Below are positions 1-5,618 of a DNA stretch of 6,571 nucleotides, one piece after another. Below the pieces are notes generated by a model. The model did not search any database. It worked only from the letters and a program-made list of their open reading frames with translations, and was not told where the DNA came from. The translations under genes and the position numbers were made by a program. The stretch's first letter is position 1. Every line of letters starts with the position of its first letter. The stretch is from an uncultured Mesocricetibacter sp. (lineage in GTDB: Bacteria > Pseudomonadota > Gammaproteobacteria > Enterobacterales > Pasteurellaceae), in assembly GCA_905373425.1 (NCBI GenBank), contig CAJPST010000126.1:1-6571 (forward strand), read 5' to 3'.

Positions 1-1
1 T

Positions 2-163
2 TCCGAAGCCGTCAATCTACATCCTTTGACAATTATTGTTGCAGTATTGATTTTTGGCGGTTTATGGGGATTTTGGGGCGTCTTCTTCGCGATCCCACTG
101 GCCACATTAGTAAAAGCCGTTATTAACGCATGGCCGTCTAATGAGGAAACAATTATCACTTAA
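2..163 (+). CDS. AI-2E/PerM-family transporter, C-terminal end (5' partial)
   Basis: These are the last 53 codons of a gene that begins outside the window, read in the frame starting at base 2 and ending at the TAA at 161-163. The peptide contains a hydrophobic stretch followed by WGFWGVFFAIPLATLVKA, the typical last membrane segment and tail of the AI-2E exporter / PerM permease family. Family members are inner-membrane proteins of about 350 aa with seven or eight membrane segments; some (TqsA) export the AI-2 signal and others have no firm substrate. The VNLHPLTIIVAVLIFGGLWGF-type sequence is closest to PerM-like members as I remember them. Only the tail is visible, so substrate and exact subfamily cannot be decided. 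No hairpin terminator follows the stop codon, so read-through into the next gene is possible. Confidence 0.85.
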   Translation, partial: SEAVNLHPLTIIVAVLIFGGLWGFWGVFFAIPLATLVKAVINAWPSNEETIIT

Positions 164-172
164 TAATCATTT

Positions 173-199
173 TTGTTTACCGCTAAAATCTGATATATT
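173..199 (+). promoter_or_regulatory. Putative promoter of the methyltransferase gene
   Basis: The 65-bp gap before the methyltransferase holds TTGTTT (173-178) as a possible -35 box and TATATT (194-199) as a -10 box. The -10 is preceded by TG one base away, which makes it an extended -10 (TGATATATT, 191-199). The spacer is only 15 bp, so the extended -10 would have to do most of the work. Transcription would begin near 206, leaving a leader of about 23 nt. This is a pattern match only. Confidence 0.4.
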
Positions 200-228
200 T
201 ACTCAACTATTTTATATAAGGAGCCAAT

Positions 229-984
229 ATGAAAAAAGATGAAGTCGGACATAATTTCCTTGCCCGCTTGGGCAAAACCCGCCTACGTCCGGGCGGTAGA
301 AAAGCAACAGAATGGTTGATTGCAAGCGGCGATTTCAATAAAGATAAAAAAATTCTGGAAGTCGCCTGTAATATGTGTACTACAGCAATCGGTTTAGTCC
401 AAAAATTCGGCTGTAAAATCGAAGGAGTCGATCTCGATGAGGCGGCGCTGGAAAAAGCTAGAGCCAATATTGCCATGCATGGGTTACAAGATAAAATCCA
501 TGTGCAACGAGCCAATGCGATGGTGTTGCCGTTTGAAGACGAATCTTTTGATATTGTAATCAATGAAGCCATGCTGACAATGTTACCCGTACAGGCAAAA
601 ATGAAAGCTGTCGCGGAATATTTCCGAGTGCTGAAGCCAGGTGGTTTTCTATTAACTCATGACGTTATGCTCACCACAGAAGACAGCGAAGCCGTATTAC
701 AACAATTACGCGAAGCCATTAACATCACTGTCACCCCTCTTACTAAACAAGGGTGGAAAAATGTGTTTTTAGACAGCGGATTCCGTAATGTAGAAACCTA
801 TAACGGAGATATGACATTGCTGTCACCAAGCGGAATGCTCTATGACGAAGGGGTGCTAGGAACATTAAAAATTATTAAGAATGCCTTAAAAGCAGAAAAC
901 CGTTCGACATTCAAAAAAATGTTTAATGTGTTCAATGACCCACAAAAAAAACTCAACTTTATTGCAGTTTGCAGTCAAAAATAG
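229..984 (+). CDS. Class I SAM-dependent methyltransferase, altered motif I
   Basis: This is a 251-aa soluble protein with the Methyltransf_11 / UbiE-like Rossmann layout. Motif I is LEVACNMCTTAIGL (residues 43-56), the acidic strand-2 motif is GVDLD (67-71), LPFEDESFDIV (100-110) follows, and the post-motif LKPGG is at 135-139. The family transfers the methyl group of S-adenosylmethionine, but nothing here reveals the acceptor. Similar proteins in Haemophilus are annotated only as methyltransferases. Motif I is unusual: the usual E-x-G-x-G-x-G reads E-V-A-C-N-M-C, so two glycine positions are Ala46 and Cys50. Cys50 is encoded by TGT, one base from a glycine codon. The start is supported by AAGGAG at 218-223, five bases before the ATG. 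The gene stands alone between the transporter and a facing-USS hairpin. Confidence is high for the fold and low for the substrate. Confidence 0.9.
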   Translation: MKKDEVGHNFLARLGKTRLRPGGRKATEWLIASGDFNKDKKILEVACNMCTTAIGLVQKFGCKIEGVDLDEAALEKARANIAMHGLQDKIHVQRANAMVLPFEDESFDIVINEAMLTMLPVQAKMKAVAEYFRVLKPGGFLLTHDVMLTTEDSEAVLQQLREAINITVTPLTKQGWKNVFLDSGFRNVETYNGDMTLLSPSGMLYDEGVLGTLKIIKNALKAENRSTFKKMFNVFNDPQKKLNFIAVCSQK

Positions 985-1007
985 CTTTTAAGCTAAACGA
1001 GTGCTAA

Positions 1008-1016
1008 AAGTGCGGT
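1008..1016 (+). repeat. DNA uptake signal sequence (Hin-type USS)
   Basis: A perfect AAGTGCGGT 9-mer on the + strand, forming the left arm of the hairpin after the methyltransferase gene. The A/T-rich bases downstream of the core, part of the extended USS consensus, lie in the hairpin loop. Confidence 0.9.
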
Positions 1017-1038
1017 CAACAAAATGCAAGTTTTTTTC

Positions 1039-1047
1039 ACCGCACTT
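1039..1047 (-). repeat. DNA uptake signal sequence (Hin-type USS)
   Basis: A perfect USS core on the - strand (ACCGCACTT on +), forming the right arm of the hairpin. Read on its own strand it continues with GAAAAAAA and, after five bases, ATTTTG. This fits the two A/T tracts of the extended USS. Confidence 0.9.
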
Positions 1048-1216
1048 TTCAGCTTTCTCCAACTTACACTTGCATCATTGCAGAGTAATTCGTTTTTAAG
1101 CGAGCCAAATCATATATACTTAATGCCAGAATATTCAGCAAATATGCGTGCATTTTCGTCTCTTAACAAAAACAACCTATCAGTGACTATTGAATTCGTT
1201 GATCACTACACGTCCT

Positions 1217-2059
1217 TCATTCTTTAAACACCGCAATCAATTCGTTGACTTTTATTCGTCTTTCAGAGGCTTGGCTAATAGAGCGTTGGACTTTGATCCG
1301 TTTTAACTTTGCCACTTTATAAATTTCACGAGTAAAAGGTGTATCGTGGTTAGAAATAATAACCGGAATGTTGCGTTCCCGAGAGGTTTTTGCGGCAAGT
1401 TCCGCCAATACTTTTTGATGCGTTAGAGAAAAACCATTGCCGGCATATTGCGTAAAATTACTGTCCTGAATTAACGGCGCATAAGGCGGATCACAATAGA
1501 TTACAGAATGCTCGTCAGCCAACCGGAAAGTATCATGAAAATCTCCGCAAAAAAAGACCGCACTTTTTGCTTTCTCGGAAAAATAACGTAGCTCTTTTTC
1601 AGGGAAGTAATGGTTTCGGTAAGCACCAAATGGCACATTGAATTCATTTTGTGAATTATAACGGCATAACCCATTGAAACCGAATCTGTTCAAATAGAGA
1701 AACAGGATAGAGCGAAGGAATGGTTCCTGTGTGCGGTTAAATTCATCGCGTCTAGCGTAATAATAAGCAGCAGTATTGGCATCACGATGAAAAAAAATTG
1801 GTCTGATTGCTTCAATATAAAGCTCCACATCTTGTTTTACCGTATTGAACAGATTGATTAGATCCGGATTAATATCCGCTAGGATATAACGTTGAAATTG
1901 ACTATTAAGAAACACAGAGCCCGCGCCGACAAAGGGTTCTACTAGACATCGTTTTCGTTTCGGTAATTGTTTGTTGATTTCATCGGTTAAACGAAACTTA
2001 CCGCCCGCCCATTTAAGAAATGAGCGACATTTTGGCTGAGATTTCGCTTTTGAAGACAT
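1217..2059 (-). CDS. dam: DNA adenine methyltransferase (GATC-specific)
   Basis: This 280-aa enzyme methylates N6 of adenine in GATC and so supports mismatch-repair strand choice, replication timing and some gene switches. The alpha-group amino-methyltransferase motifs appear in order: KWAGGK (16-21) and EPFVGAGSVF (41-50) for SAM binding, ADINPDLI (61-68), NRFGFNGLCRYN (124-135), the catalytic DPPY (190-193) and SNHDT (236-240). Length is close to E. coli Dam (278 aa). The ATG lies 14 bp after the aroB stop with no clear Shine-Dalgarno sequence, so translation may be coupled to aroB. A USS core is built into codons 165-168, in a weakly conserved stretch between motifs. In E. coli damX separates aroB and dam; here it is absent. 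Dam is the third gene of the apparent aroK-aroB-dam unit. Confidence 0.97.
   Translation of the reverse strand: MSSKAKSQPKCRSFLKWAGGKFRLTDEINKQLPKRKRCLVEPFVGAGSVFLNSQFQRYILADINPDLINLFNTVKQDVELYIEAIRPIFFHRDANTAAYYYARRDEFNRTQEPFLRSILFLYLNRFGFNGLCRYNSQNEFNVPFGAYRNHYFPEKELRYFSEKAKSAVFFCGDFHDTFRLADEHSVIYCDPPYAPLIQDSNFTQYAGNGFSLTHQKVLAELAAKTSRERNIPVIISNHDTPFTREIYKVAKLKRIKVQRSISQASERRIKVNELIAVFKE
1557..1565 (-). repeat. DNA uptake signal sequence inside dam
   Basis: A perfect USS core (AAGTGCGGT on the - strand) inside the dam coding region, in the same orientation as the gene. It supplies parts of codons 165-168 (Lys-Ser-Ala-Val), between the FNVPFG region and the catalytic DPPY motif. A weaker 7-of-9 match on the + strand lies at 1729-1737, also in dam. 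Confidence 0.85.
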
Positions 2060-2073
2060 TGAATAAGCCGGCT

Positions 2074-3162
2074 CTAATCAAATTGCGAACAAGCGCGGAT
2101 AGCATCCAATACCAATGCTTGATCGGTTTCTGTCGCAACATAGGCTTGCCCTAGAGATTGAAGCAACACTAAACGCAGTTTGCCTGCCAACACTTTTTTA
2201 TCGCGCAACATATGTGGCAGATAATCATCCGGTTGCATAGTATCCGGTGACACCGTCGGTAAATTTGCACGTGCCAATAACACTTCCAAACGCCCCACAT
2301 TCGCTGCGGAAATATTACCTAATTTTTCTGACAACACTGCCGCCATCATCATTCCTACAGAAACCGCTTCTCCGTGCAACCAGTTGCCATAACCAAGATG
2401 AGTTTCGATTGCATGACCAAAGGTATGTCCCAAATTAAGTAAAGCACGCTCACCTTTCTCCGTTTCATCACGAGCAACAACATCAGCCTTGATTTGGCAA
2501 CAACGAGCAATACAGTATTGCAAAGCATCCTCTTTTAATGCCACTAAGTCATCGATATGTTGCTCTAACCAAACAAAAAACGGTAAATCTAAAATCGCCC
2601 CATATTTAATAACTTCCGCTAAACCGGCATTAACTTCACGTTTGGGTAGCGTATTCAAGGTGTTAGTATCAATAATGACTGCTCTTGGTTGATAAAATGC
2701 GCCAATCATATTCTTGCCAAGCTCATGATTGACTCCGGTTTTTCCGCCGACTGAAGAATCTACCTGCGCCAATAAAGTAGTTGGAATTTGGATAAATTTG
2801 ATACCACGTTGATAACTTGCCGCTGCATATCCTGCGATATCACCGATTACGCCGCCACCTAAAGCAATTAAAGTGGTATCTCGACCGTGGTTTTCTTTTA
2901 AAAAGGCGGTAAAAATCAGGTTCAATGAATCCAGGTTTTTATATTTCTCTCCATCCGGTAATAATACTGAGCTAACCTGGCAGCCGATTTTTTTCAAAGT
3001 TTCAGTAATTTGAGATAAATAAAGAGGGGCAATAGTCGTATTGCTGACGATCATCACTTTCTCGCCGGCTTTAAGTGGGTAAACCTGCGTATCAGACAAC
3101 AGATTTTTACCGATATAAATCGGATAACTACGCTCTTTTAATTCAACATTAACCGTCAACAT
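2074..3162 (-). CDS. aroB: 3-dehydroquinate synthase
   Basis: This 362-aa cytoplasmic enzyme converts DAHP to 3-dehydroquinate, the second step of the shikimate pathway to aromatic amino acids and folate. It needs NAD+ and a divalent metal. Visible signatures are DGEKYKNL (70-77), the NAD-binding GGGVIGD (102-108), TTLLAQVDSSVGGKTGVN (128-145) with Lys141, GKNMIGAF (149-156), AEVIKYG (182-188) with metal ligand Glu183, LNLGHTFGHAIE (242-253) and HGEAVSVGM (263-271). The His residues of these last two motifs supply the other metal ligands. Length matches E. coli AroB (362 aa). The ATG is preceded by GGGGAT as a plausible ribosome binding site. It starts 20 bp after the aroK stop and ends 14 bp before dam, so the three genes are almost certainly co-transcribed. 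Confidence 0.98.
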   Translation of the reverse strand: MLTVNVELKERSYPIYIGKNLLSDTQVYPLKAGEKVMIVSNTTIAPLYLSQITETLKKIGCQVSSVLLPDGEKYKNLDSLNLIFTAFLKENHGRDTTLIALGGGVIGDIAGYAAASYQRGIKFIQIPTTLLAQVDSSVGGKTGVNHELGKNMIGAFYQPRAVIIDTNTLNTLPKREVNAGLAEVIKYGAILDLPFFVWLEQHIDDLVALKEDALQYCIARCCQIKADVVARDETEKGERALLNLGHTFGHAIETHLGYGNWLHGEAVSVGMMMAAVLSEKLGNISAANVGRLEVLLARANLPTVSPDTMQPDDYLPHMLRDKKVLAGKLRLVLLQSLGQAYVATETDQALVLDAIRACSQFD

Positions 3163-3182
3163 AAATCCCCACTATTACCCAA

Positions 3183-3710
3183 TCAACCATTCAGGTTATC
3201 AATTAAATCAATAATTTGATTAGCCATTAATTTAGCACTTTGCTCATCGGTCGGAAGCGTAATATCGGCAATCTCCGCGTATAACGGATTACGGATTTTA
3301 GCCAATTCTTCCAATACTTTACGCGGGTCTTCCACATCTTGTAAGAGCGGGCGCTTTTTGTCACGTTGTGTACGCTCAACCTGTTTTTCAACTGTTGTTT
3401 GCAAATAGATAACGATACCACGCGCAGAAAGATAATTTCGATTATCTTTGGATAAGATAGACCCGCCACCGGTTGACAACACAACTCCCTGGCGCTGAGT
3501 CAGTTCATTAATAATACGTTCTTCGCGCTTACGAAATCCTTCTTCGCCTTCAATATCGAAGATCCAACTGATGTCTGCGCCTGCTCGTTGTTCGATTTCA
3601 CTATCGGAATCGACGAAATCCATGCTCAATTGCTGTGCTAGTTGCCGCCCAATGGTGCTTTTACCGGCACCCATCGGTCCGATTAAAAAAATATTACGTT
3701 TTTCTGCCAT
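3183..3710 (-). CDS. aroK: Shikimate kinase I
   Basis: This 175-aa P-loop kinase phosphorylates shikimate with ATP, the fifth step of the shikimate pathway. The Walker A motif is GPMGAGKST (11-19). Shikimate-binding and catalytic residues match the family: Asp34 and Asp36 in VDSDSE, Arg60 in GFRKRE, the Gly81-Gly83 triplet, the lid arginine Arg120 in KRPLL, and Arg140 in RNPLY. The N-terminus MAEKRNIFLIGPMGAGKST fits E. coli AroK closely, which fixes the start and favours AroK over AroL. The ribosome binding site is weak (GAAAAA). It heads the aroK-aroB-dam unit behind a good promoter at 3833-3862, which implies a 5' leader of roughly 115 nt. Confidence 0.98.
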   Translation of the reverse strand: MAEKRNIFLIGPMGAGKSTIGRQLAQQLSMDFVDSDSEIEQRAGADISWIFDIEGEEGFRKREERIINELTQRQGVVLSTGGGSILSKDNRNYLSARGIVIYLQTTVEKQVERTQRDKKRPLLQDVEDPRKVLEELAKIRNPLYAEIADITLPTDEQSAKLMANQIIDLIDNLNG

Positions 3711-3766
3711 TTTATTTTTCTGTAGTTAATTACATGATTTATCAATCGATCTTTTATGAGGAAAAA

Positions 3767-3780
3767 AAGAAATGACCACA
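3767..3780 (-). repeat. 14-bp direct repeat, leader copy
   Basis: AAGAAATGACCACA on the + strand (TGTGGTCATTTCTT on the transcribed side), identical to the copy at 3841-3854 and 74 bp from it. On the - strand it is preceded, five bases upstream, by TTGA, as the promoter copy is at four bases. No -10-like box follows it. It would lie in the aroK mRNA leader. Confidence 0.7.
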
Positions 3781-3794
3781 CTGGCTCAATAAAA

Positions 3795-3803
3795 AAGTGC
3801 GGT
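3795..3803 (+). repeat. DNA uptake signal sequence upstream of aroK
   Basis: A perfect AAGTGCGGT on the + strand within the presumed aroK leader. It is followed by TAAAAAG and, after a short gap, GAAAAAA, so it matches the extended USS (core plus two spaced A/T tracts) well. It is the best full-length USS in the window. Confidence 0.9.
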
Positions 3804-3832
3804 TAAAAAGATCACCCGAAAAAATTGTTAAG

Positions 3833-3862
3833 ATTATCGCAAGAAATGACCACATTTTTCAA
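3833..3862 (-). promoter_or_regulatory. Promoter of the aroK-aroB-dam unit
   Basis: Read on the - strand, TTGAAA (3857-3862, five of six to the -35 consensus) is followed after 18 bases by GATAAT (3833-3838, five of six to the -10). TG one base before the -10 (TGCGATAAT) makes it an extended -10. Transcription would start near 3826. The 14-bp direct repeat copy at 3841-3854 fills most of the spacer, so a protein binding there would block RNA polymerase. Confidence 0.55.
3841..3854 (-). repeat. 14-bp direct repeat, promoter-spacer copy (possible operator)
   Basis: Identical to 3767-3780 and lying wholly between the -35 and -10 boxes of the aroK promoter. With its flanks it contains the imperfect dyad AATG-ACCA-CATT on the + strand. 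It does not resemble the TyrR or TrpR operators expected for aromatic biosynthesis genes. An operator role is inference. Confidence 0.6.
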
Positions 3863-3891
3863 CCTTAACGCGCCTATTTCTGTAATAAAAT

Positions 3892-4785
3892 TTAACCACG
3901 CGGATGAAAACGTTCATGCAAACGTTTTAAACGCTCTTTTGCGACATGGGTATAAATTTGTGTAGTGGATAAATCGCTATGCCCGAGTAACATTTGCACG
4001 ACGCGCAAATCTGCACCATGGTTAACCAGATGCGTCGCAAATGCATGGCGCAATACATGGGGAGACAAACTATCGCTATCAATGTCGGCTAGTACCGCAT
4101 AATATTTAATCCGATGCCAAAAGGTCTGCCGAGTCATTTGCACTGCACGCTTACTTGGAAAAATCACATCAGAACTTTGTCCGTTGAGCAATATCGGACG
4201 ACCATAGTGAATAAATTGGCGAACCCAATGTGCCGCCTCTTCTCCCATCGGCACAATACGTTCCTTATTTCCTTTGCCGATAACGCGTACAACCCCTTGG
4301 GTAATATTAATATTATCCATATTCAAAGAAATTAATTCTGTTACGCGTAGCCCTGTGGCATAAAGTAACTCCAGCATTGCTTTATCACGCAGTTCCAGAG
4401 GAATTTCCACACTAGGTGCGTTTAACAAGTCACCCACTTGCTGTTCGCTCAGGTATTTCGGCAAGCGACTTGGTAATTTAGGTGAACTCAACACCGCCGT
4501 GGGGTTGTCCGTACGATATTTCTCGCGATACAAATATTGAAACAGCTTTCGTGTAGCACTAAGCAGGCGGGATGTGCTAGTCGCTTTGTAACCTTGCTCT
4601 AAACGCTCTCCCAGAAAGGTCTGTAAATGCACGGCATCCAAGTCAAGAAAATTCAAATCCCGCTTTGCAGCCCAATTGGAAAGCACGGTCAAATCCAAAC
4701 GATAAGATTGAACCGTATTTTCTGATAAACCTTTTTCTAACCAAAGTTCATTCAGAAAAAGCTCAATAAGTGCGGTGTCTTTCAT
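3892..4785 (-). CDS. xerD: Site-specific tyrosine recombinase XerD
   Basis: This 297-aa cytoplasmic recombinase works with XerC at the dif site, activated by FtsK, to resolve chromosome dimers. The N-terminal SAM-like core-binding domain (about 1-90) is followed by the catalytic domain. All six active-site residues are present: Arg147 (TGLRVTE), Lys171 (GKGNKER), His243 and Arg246 (SPHVLRH), His269 (LGHS) and the nucleophile Tyr278 (IYTHV). Each is one position lower than in E. coli XerD (298 aa), which supports this start and separates it from XerC. No clear Shine-Dalgarno sequence precedes the ATG, which lies 18 bp after the fadR stop, suggesting co-transcription and perhaps coupling. A USS core encodes Thr4-Ala5-Leu6. 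This is the housekeeping enzyme, not an integrase of a mobile element: no att-like or phage sequence surrounds it. Confidence 0.96.
   Translation of the reverse strand: MKDTALIELFLNELWLEKGLSENTVQSYRLDLTVLSNWAAKRDLNFLDLDAVHLQTFLGERLEQGYKATSTSRLLSATRKLFQYLYREKYRTDNPTAVLSSPKLPSRLPKYLSEQQVGDLLNAPSVEIPLELRDKAMLELLYATGLRVTELISLNMDNINITQGVVRVIGKGNKERIVPMGEEAAHWVRQFIHYGRPILLNGQSSDVIFPSKRAVQMTRQTFWHRIKYYAVLADIDSDSLSPHVLRHAFATHLVNHGADLRVVQMLLGHSDLSTTQIYTHVAKERLKRLHERFHPRG
4768..4776 (+). repeat. DNA uptake signal sequence at the start of xerD
   Basis: A perfect AAGTGCGGT on the + strand, antisense to xerD and encoding its residues 4-6. It lies nine bases inside the gene, in the poorly conserved extreme N-terminus. 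Confidence 0.85.
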
Positions 4786-4803
4786 CGACGTTTTATCAAC
4801 CGT

Positions 4804-5529
4804 TTATTCACCAAAATTCTCAGGCAAGCTCTTCAGCATTTCGTACCACATTTCCGTGGTCGCTTCACGCAATTTCACCATATAATTGAAAGCCTGTTGA
4901 TGATCTTTCGTTACGCAGGCATTGCGTAATTCCTGATATAGCTGCAATGTCAGCTGACGTGAAGACTCTTTTGCAAAAAACATTCTTGCTATTTGATAAT
5001 ACAAATCCCGAAAGCTGTTTAAAATCAAACCGTAAACAGGTTTATTTGCTACTAACGTAAAGCGGTGCAATAAACGGTAATCAAATTCAGCAAACTCCTG
5101 TGCCGAATCCTGCAACTGCTCCAAATCATCGAATAACGCTAAAGACGCGTCGGGGTTAAGTTTAATCGCTTCAGGAATAAAATATTCTGCCAATCTGGTT
5201 CGTAAAGAGACTACATTAGCCACCAATACTGATGCATAAGAACGATCCAACTTAATGATTGTACTAATAATATTTGGCCCAGCCGTTTCCCAGACGTTAT
5301 TGACGCGTGTCGGTTTACCGTGTTGAATACTCAACCAACCGTCACGAGCCAAGCGTTGCAACACTTCACGTAAAGTAGTTCGCGTTACCCCGATTTTTTC
5401 GGCAAGATCCCGCTCTGCCGGCAAGTCTGATCCTGGCGGAAAATGATTGTTCCAGATGCTTTTCACGATATATTCTTCTGCGAGAGCAGCCGGACTTTGC
5501 GCCTTTAAAATAGATTGGTTATTATTCAT
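4804..5529 (-). CDS. fadR: Fatty acid metabolism regulator FadR (GntR family)
   Basis: This 241-aa transcription factor binds DNA as a dimer and is released by long-chain acyl-CoA. In enterobacteria it represses fatty-acid degradation and uptake genes and activates fabA and fabB. The N-terminal winged helix (about 10-75) is nearly identical to E. coli FadR in PAERDLAEKIGVTRTTLREVLQRLARDGW (38-65) and IQHGKPT (68-74). The DNA-contact residues of E. coli FadR (Arg35, Thr44, Arg45, Arg49, His65) correspond to Arg40, Thr49, Arg50, Arg54 and His70. The C-terminal acyl-CoA-binding helical domain is more diverged but keeps NKPVYGLILNSFRDLY (162-177). The N-terminus is five residues longer than in E. 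coli; I see no better internal start. It is divergent from nhaB, as in E. coli, and 18 bp upstream of xerD. Confidence 0.96.
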   Translation of the reverse strand: MNNNQSILKAQSPAALAEEYIVKSIWNNHFPPGSDLPAERDLAEKIGVTRTTLREVLQRLARDGWLSIQHGKPTRVNNVWETAGPNIISTIIKLDRSYASVLVANVVSLRTRLAEYFIPEAIKLNPDASLALFDDLEQLQDSAQEFAEFDYRLLHRFTLVANKPVYGLILNSFRDLYYQIARMFFAKESSRQLTLQLYQELRNACVTKDHQQAFNYMVKLREATTEMWYEMLKSLPENFGE

Positions 5530-5567
5530 ACGTTCTTTTCTTTAACTAGATCAAAAAAGTCATTAAA

Positions 5568-5589
5568 AAATGTGATCTTGCTAGCAATT
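5568..5589 (+). promoter_or_regulatory. Possible CRP binding site, one perfect half
   Basis: AAATGTGATCT (5568-5578) is identical to the left half of the E. coli CRP consensus. The right half matches 6 of 11, and its core reads TAGCA (5582-5586) instead of TCACA, at the correct six-base spacing from TGTGA. The GATC at 5574-5577 is inside the perfect half. It lies between divergent genes and could affect either one. This is a pattern match only. Confidence 0.35.
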
Positions 5590-5618
5590 CTAAACATTTA
5601 TTTGTAAAAATAGTGCTG

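Larger units (their letters stand above)
1003..1053. terminator. Facing USS pair forming a long hairpin; probable bidirectional terminator
   Basis: AAAAGTGCGGT (1006-1016) is exactly complementary to ACCGCACTTTT (1039-1049), giving an 11-bp stem with a 22-nt loop. Three more pairs (1003-1005 with 1051-1053) form if C1050 is bulged out. The hairpin lies 18 nt after the methyltransferase stop, and dam reads towards it from the other side, so it could end both transcripts. Inverted USS pairs acting as terminators are well known in Haemophilus. The loop is longer than in a classic terminator, and the only T-run is the four Ts at the end of the stem, so termination efficiency is uncertain. Confidence 0.55.
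3711..3891. other. xerD-aroK intergenic region: promoter, repeats, USS, no terminator
   Basis: The 181 bp between the xerD stop and the aroK start contain the aroK promoter, two copies of a 14-bp direct repeat, a USS and an 8-bp inverted repeat (GATCTTTT at 3748-3755 with AAAAGATC at 3806-3813). There are two GATC sites (3748-3751 and 3810-3813). Only 29 bp separate the xerD stop from the -35 box and they hold no hairpin, so transcripts from fadR-xerD may continue into aroK. I see no convincing small gene. Confidence 0.6.

Noticed and set aside
1182..1207. Possible dam terminator: AGTGA paired with TCACT
   Set aside because: The stem has only five base pairs with a 16-nt loop. T-rich sequence follows on the - strand, but the stem is too weak to call. 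The USS hairpin further on is the better candidate.
1024..1227. A 67-codon + strand open frame after the methyltransferase
   Set aside because: It starts in the loop of the USS hairpin, encodes part of the USS itself, has no ribosome binding site or recognisable domain, and overlaps the end of dam. Best explained as a chance frame.
3786..3815. Possible aromatic leader peptide before aroK (GTG start, encoding Ile-Phe-Leu-Thr-Ala-Leu-Phe-Tyr, then stop)
   Set aside because: It has no ribosome binding site, and its middle is just the reverse complement of the USS and adjoining A-run. No terminator/antiterminator pair is visible, so attenuation is not supported.
3892..4785. Tyrosine recombinase as the integrase of a mobile element
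   Set aside because: Length, active-site spacing and sequence all match housekeeping XerD. There are no att repeats, tRNA gene or cargo genes nearby.
5544..5552. AACTAGATC as a FadR operator half-site in front of fadR
   Set aside because: It differs from the AACTGGTC half-site, has no matching second half, and the TGGTCNGACCA core is absent.
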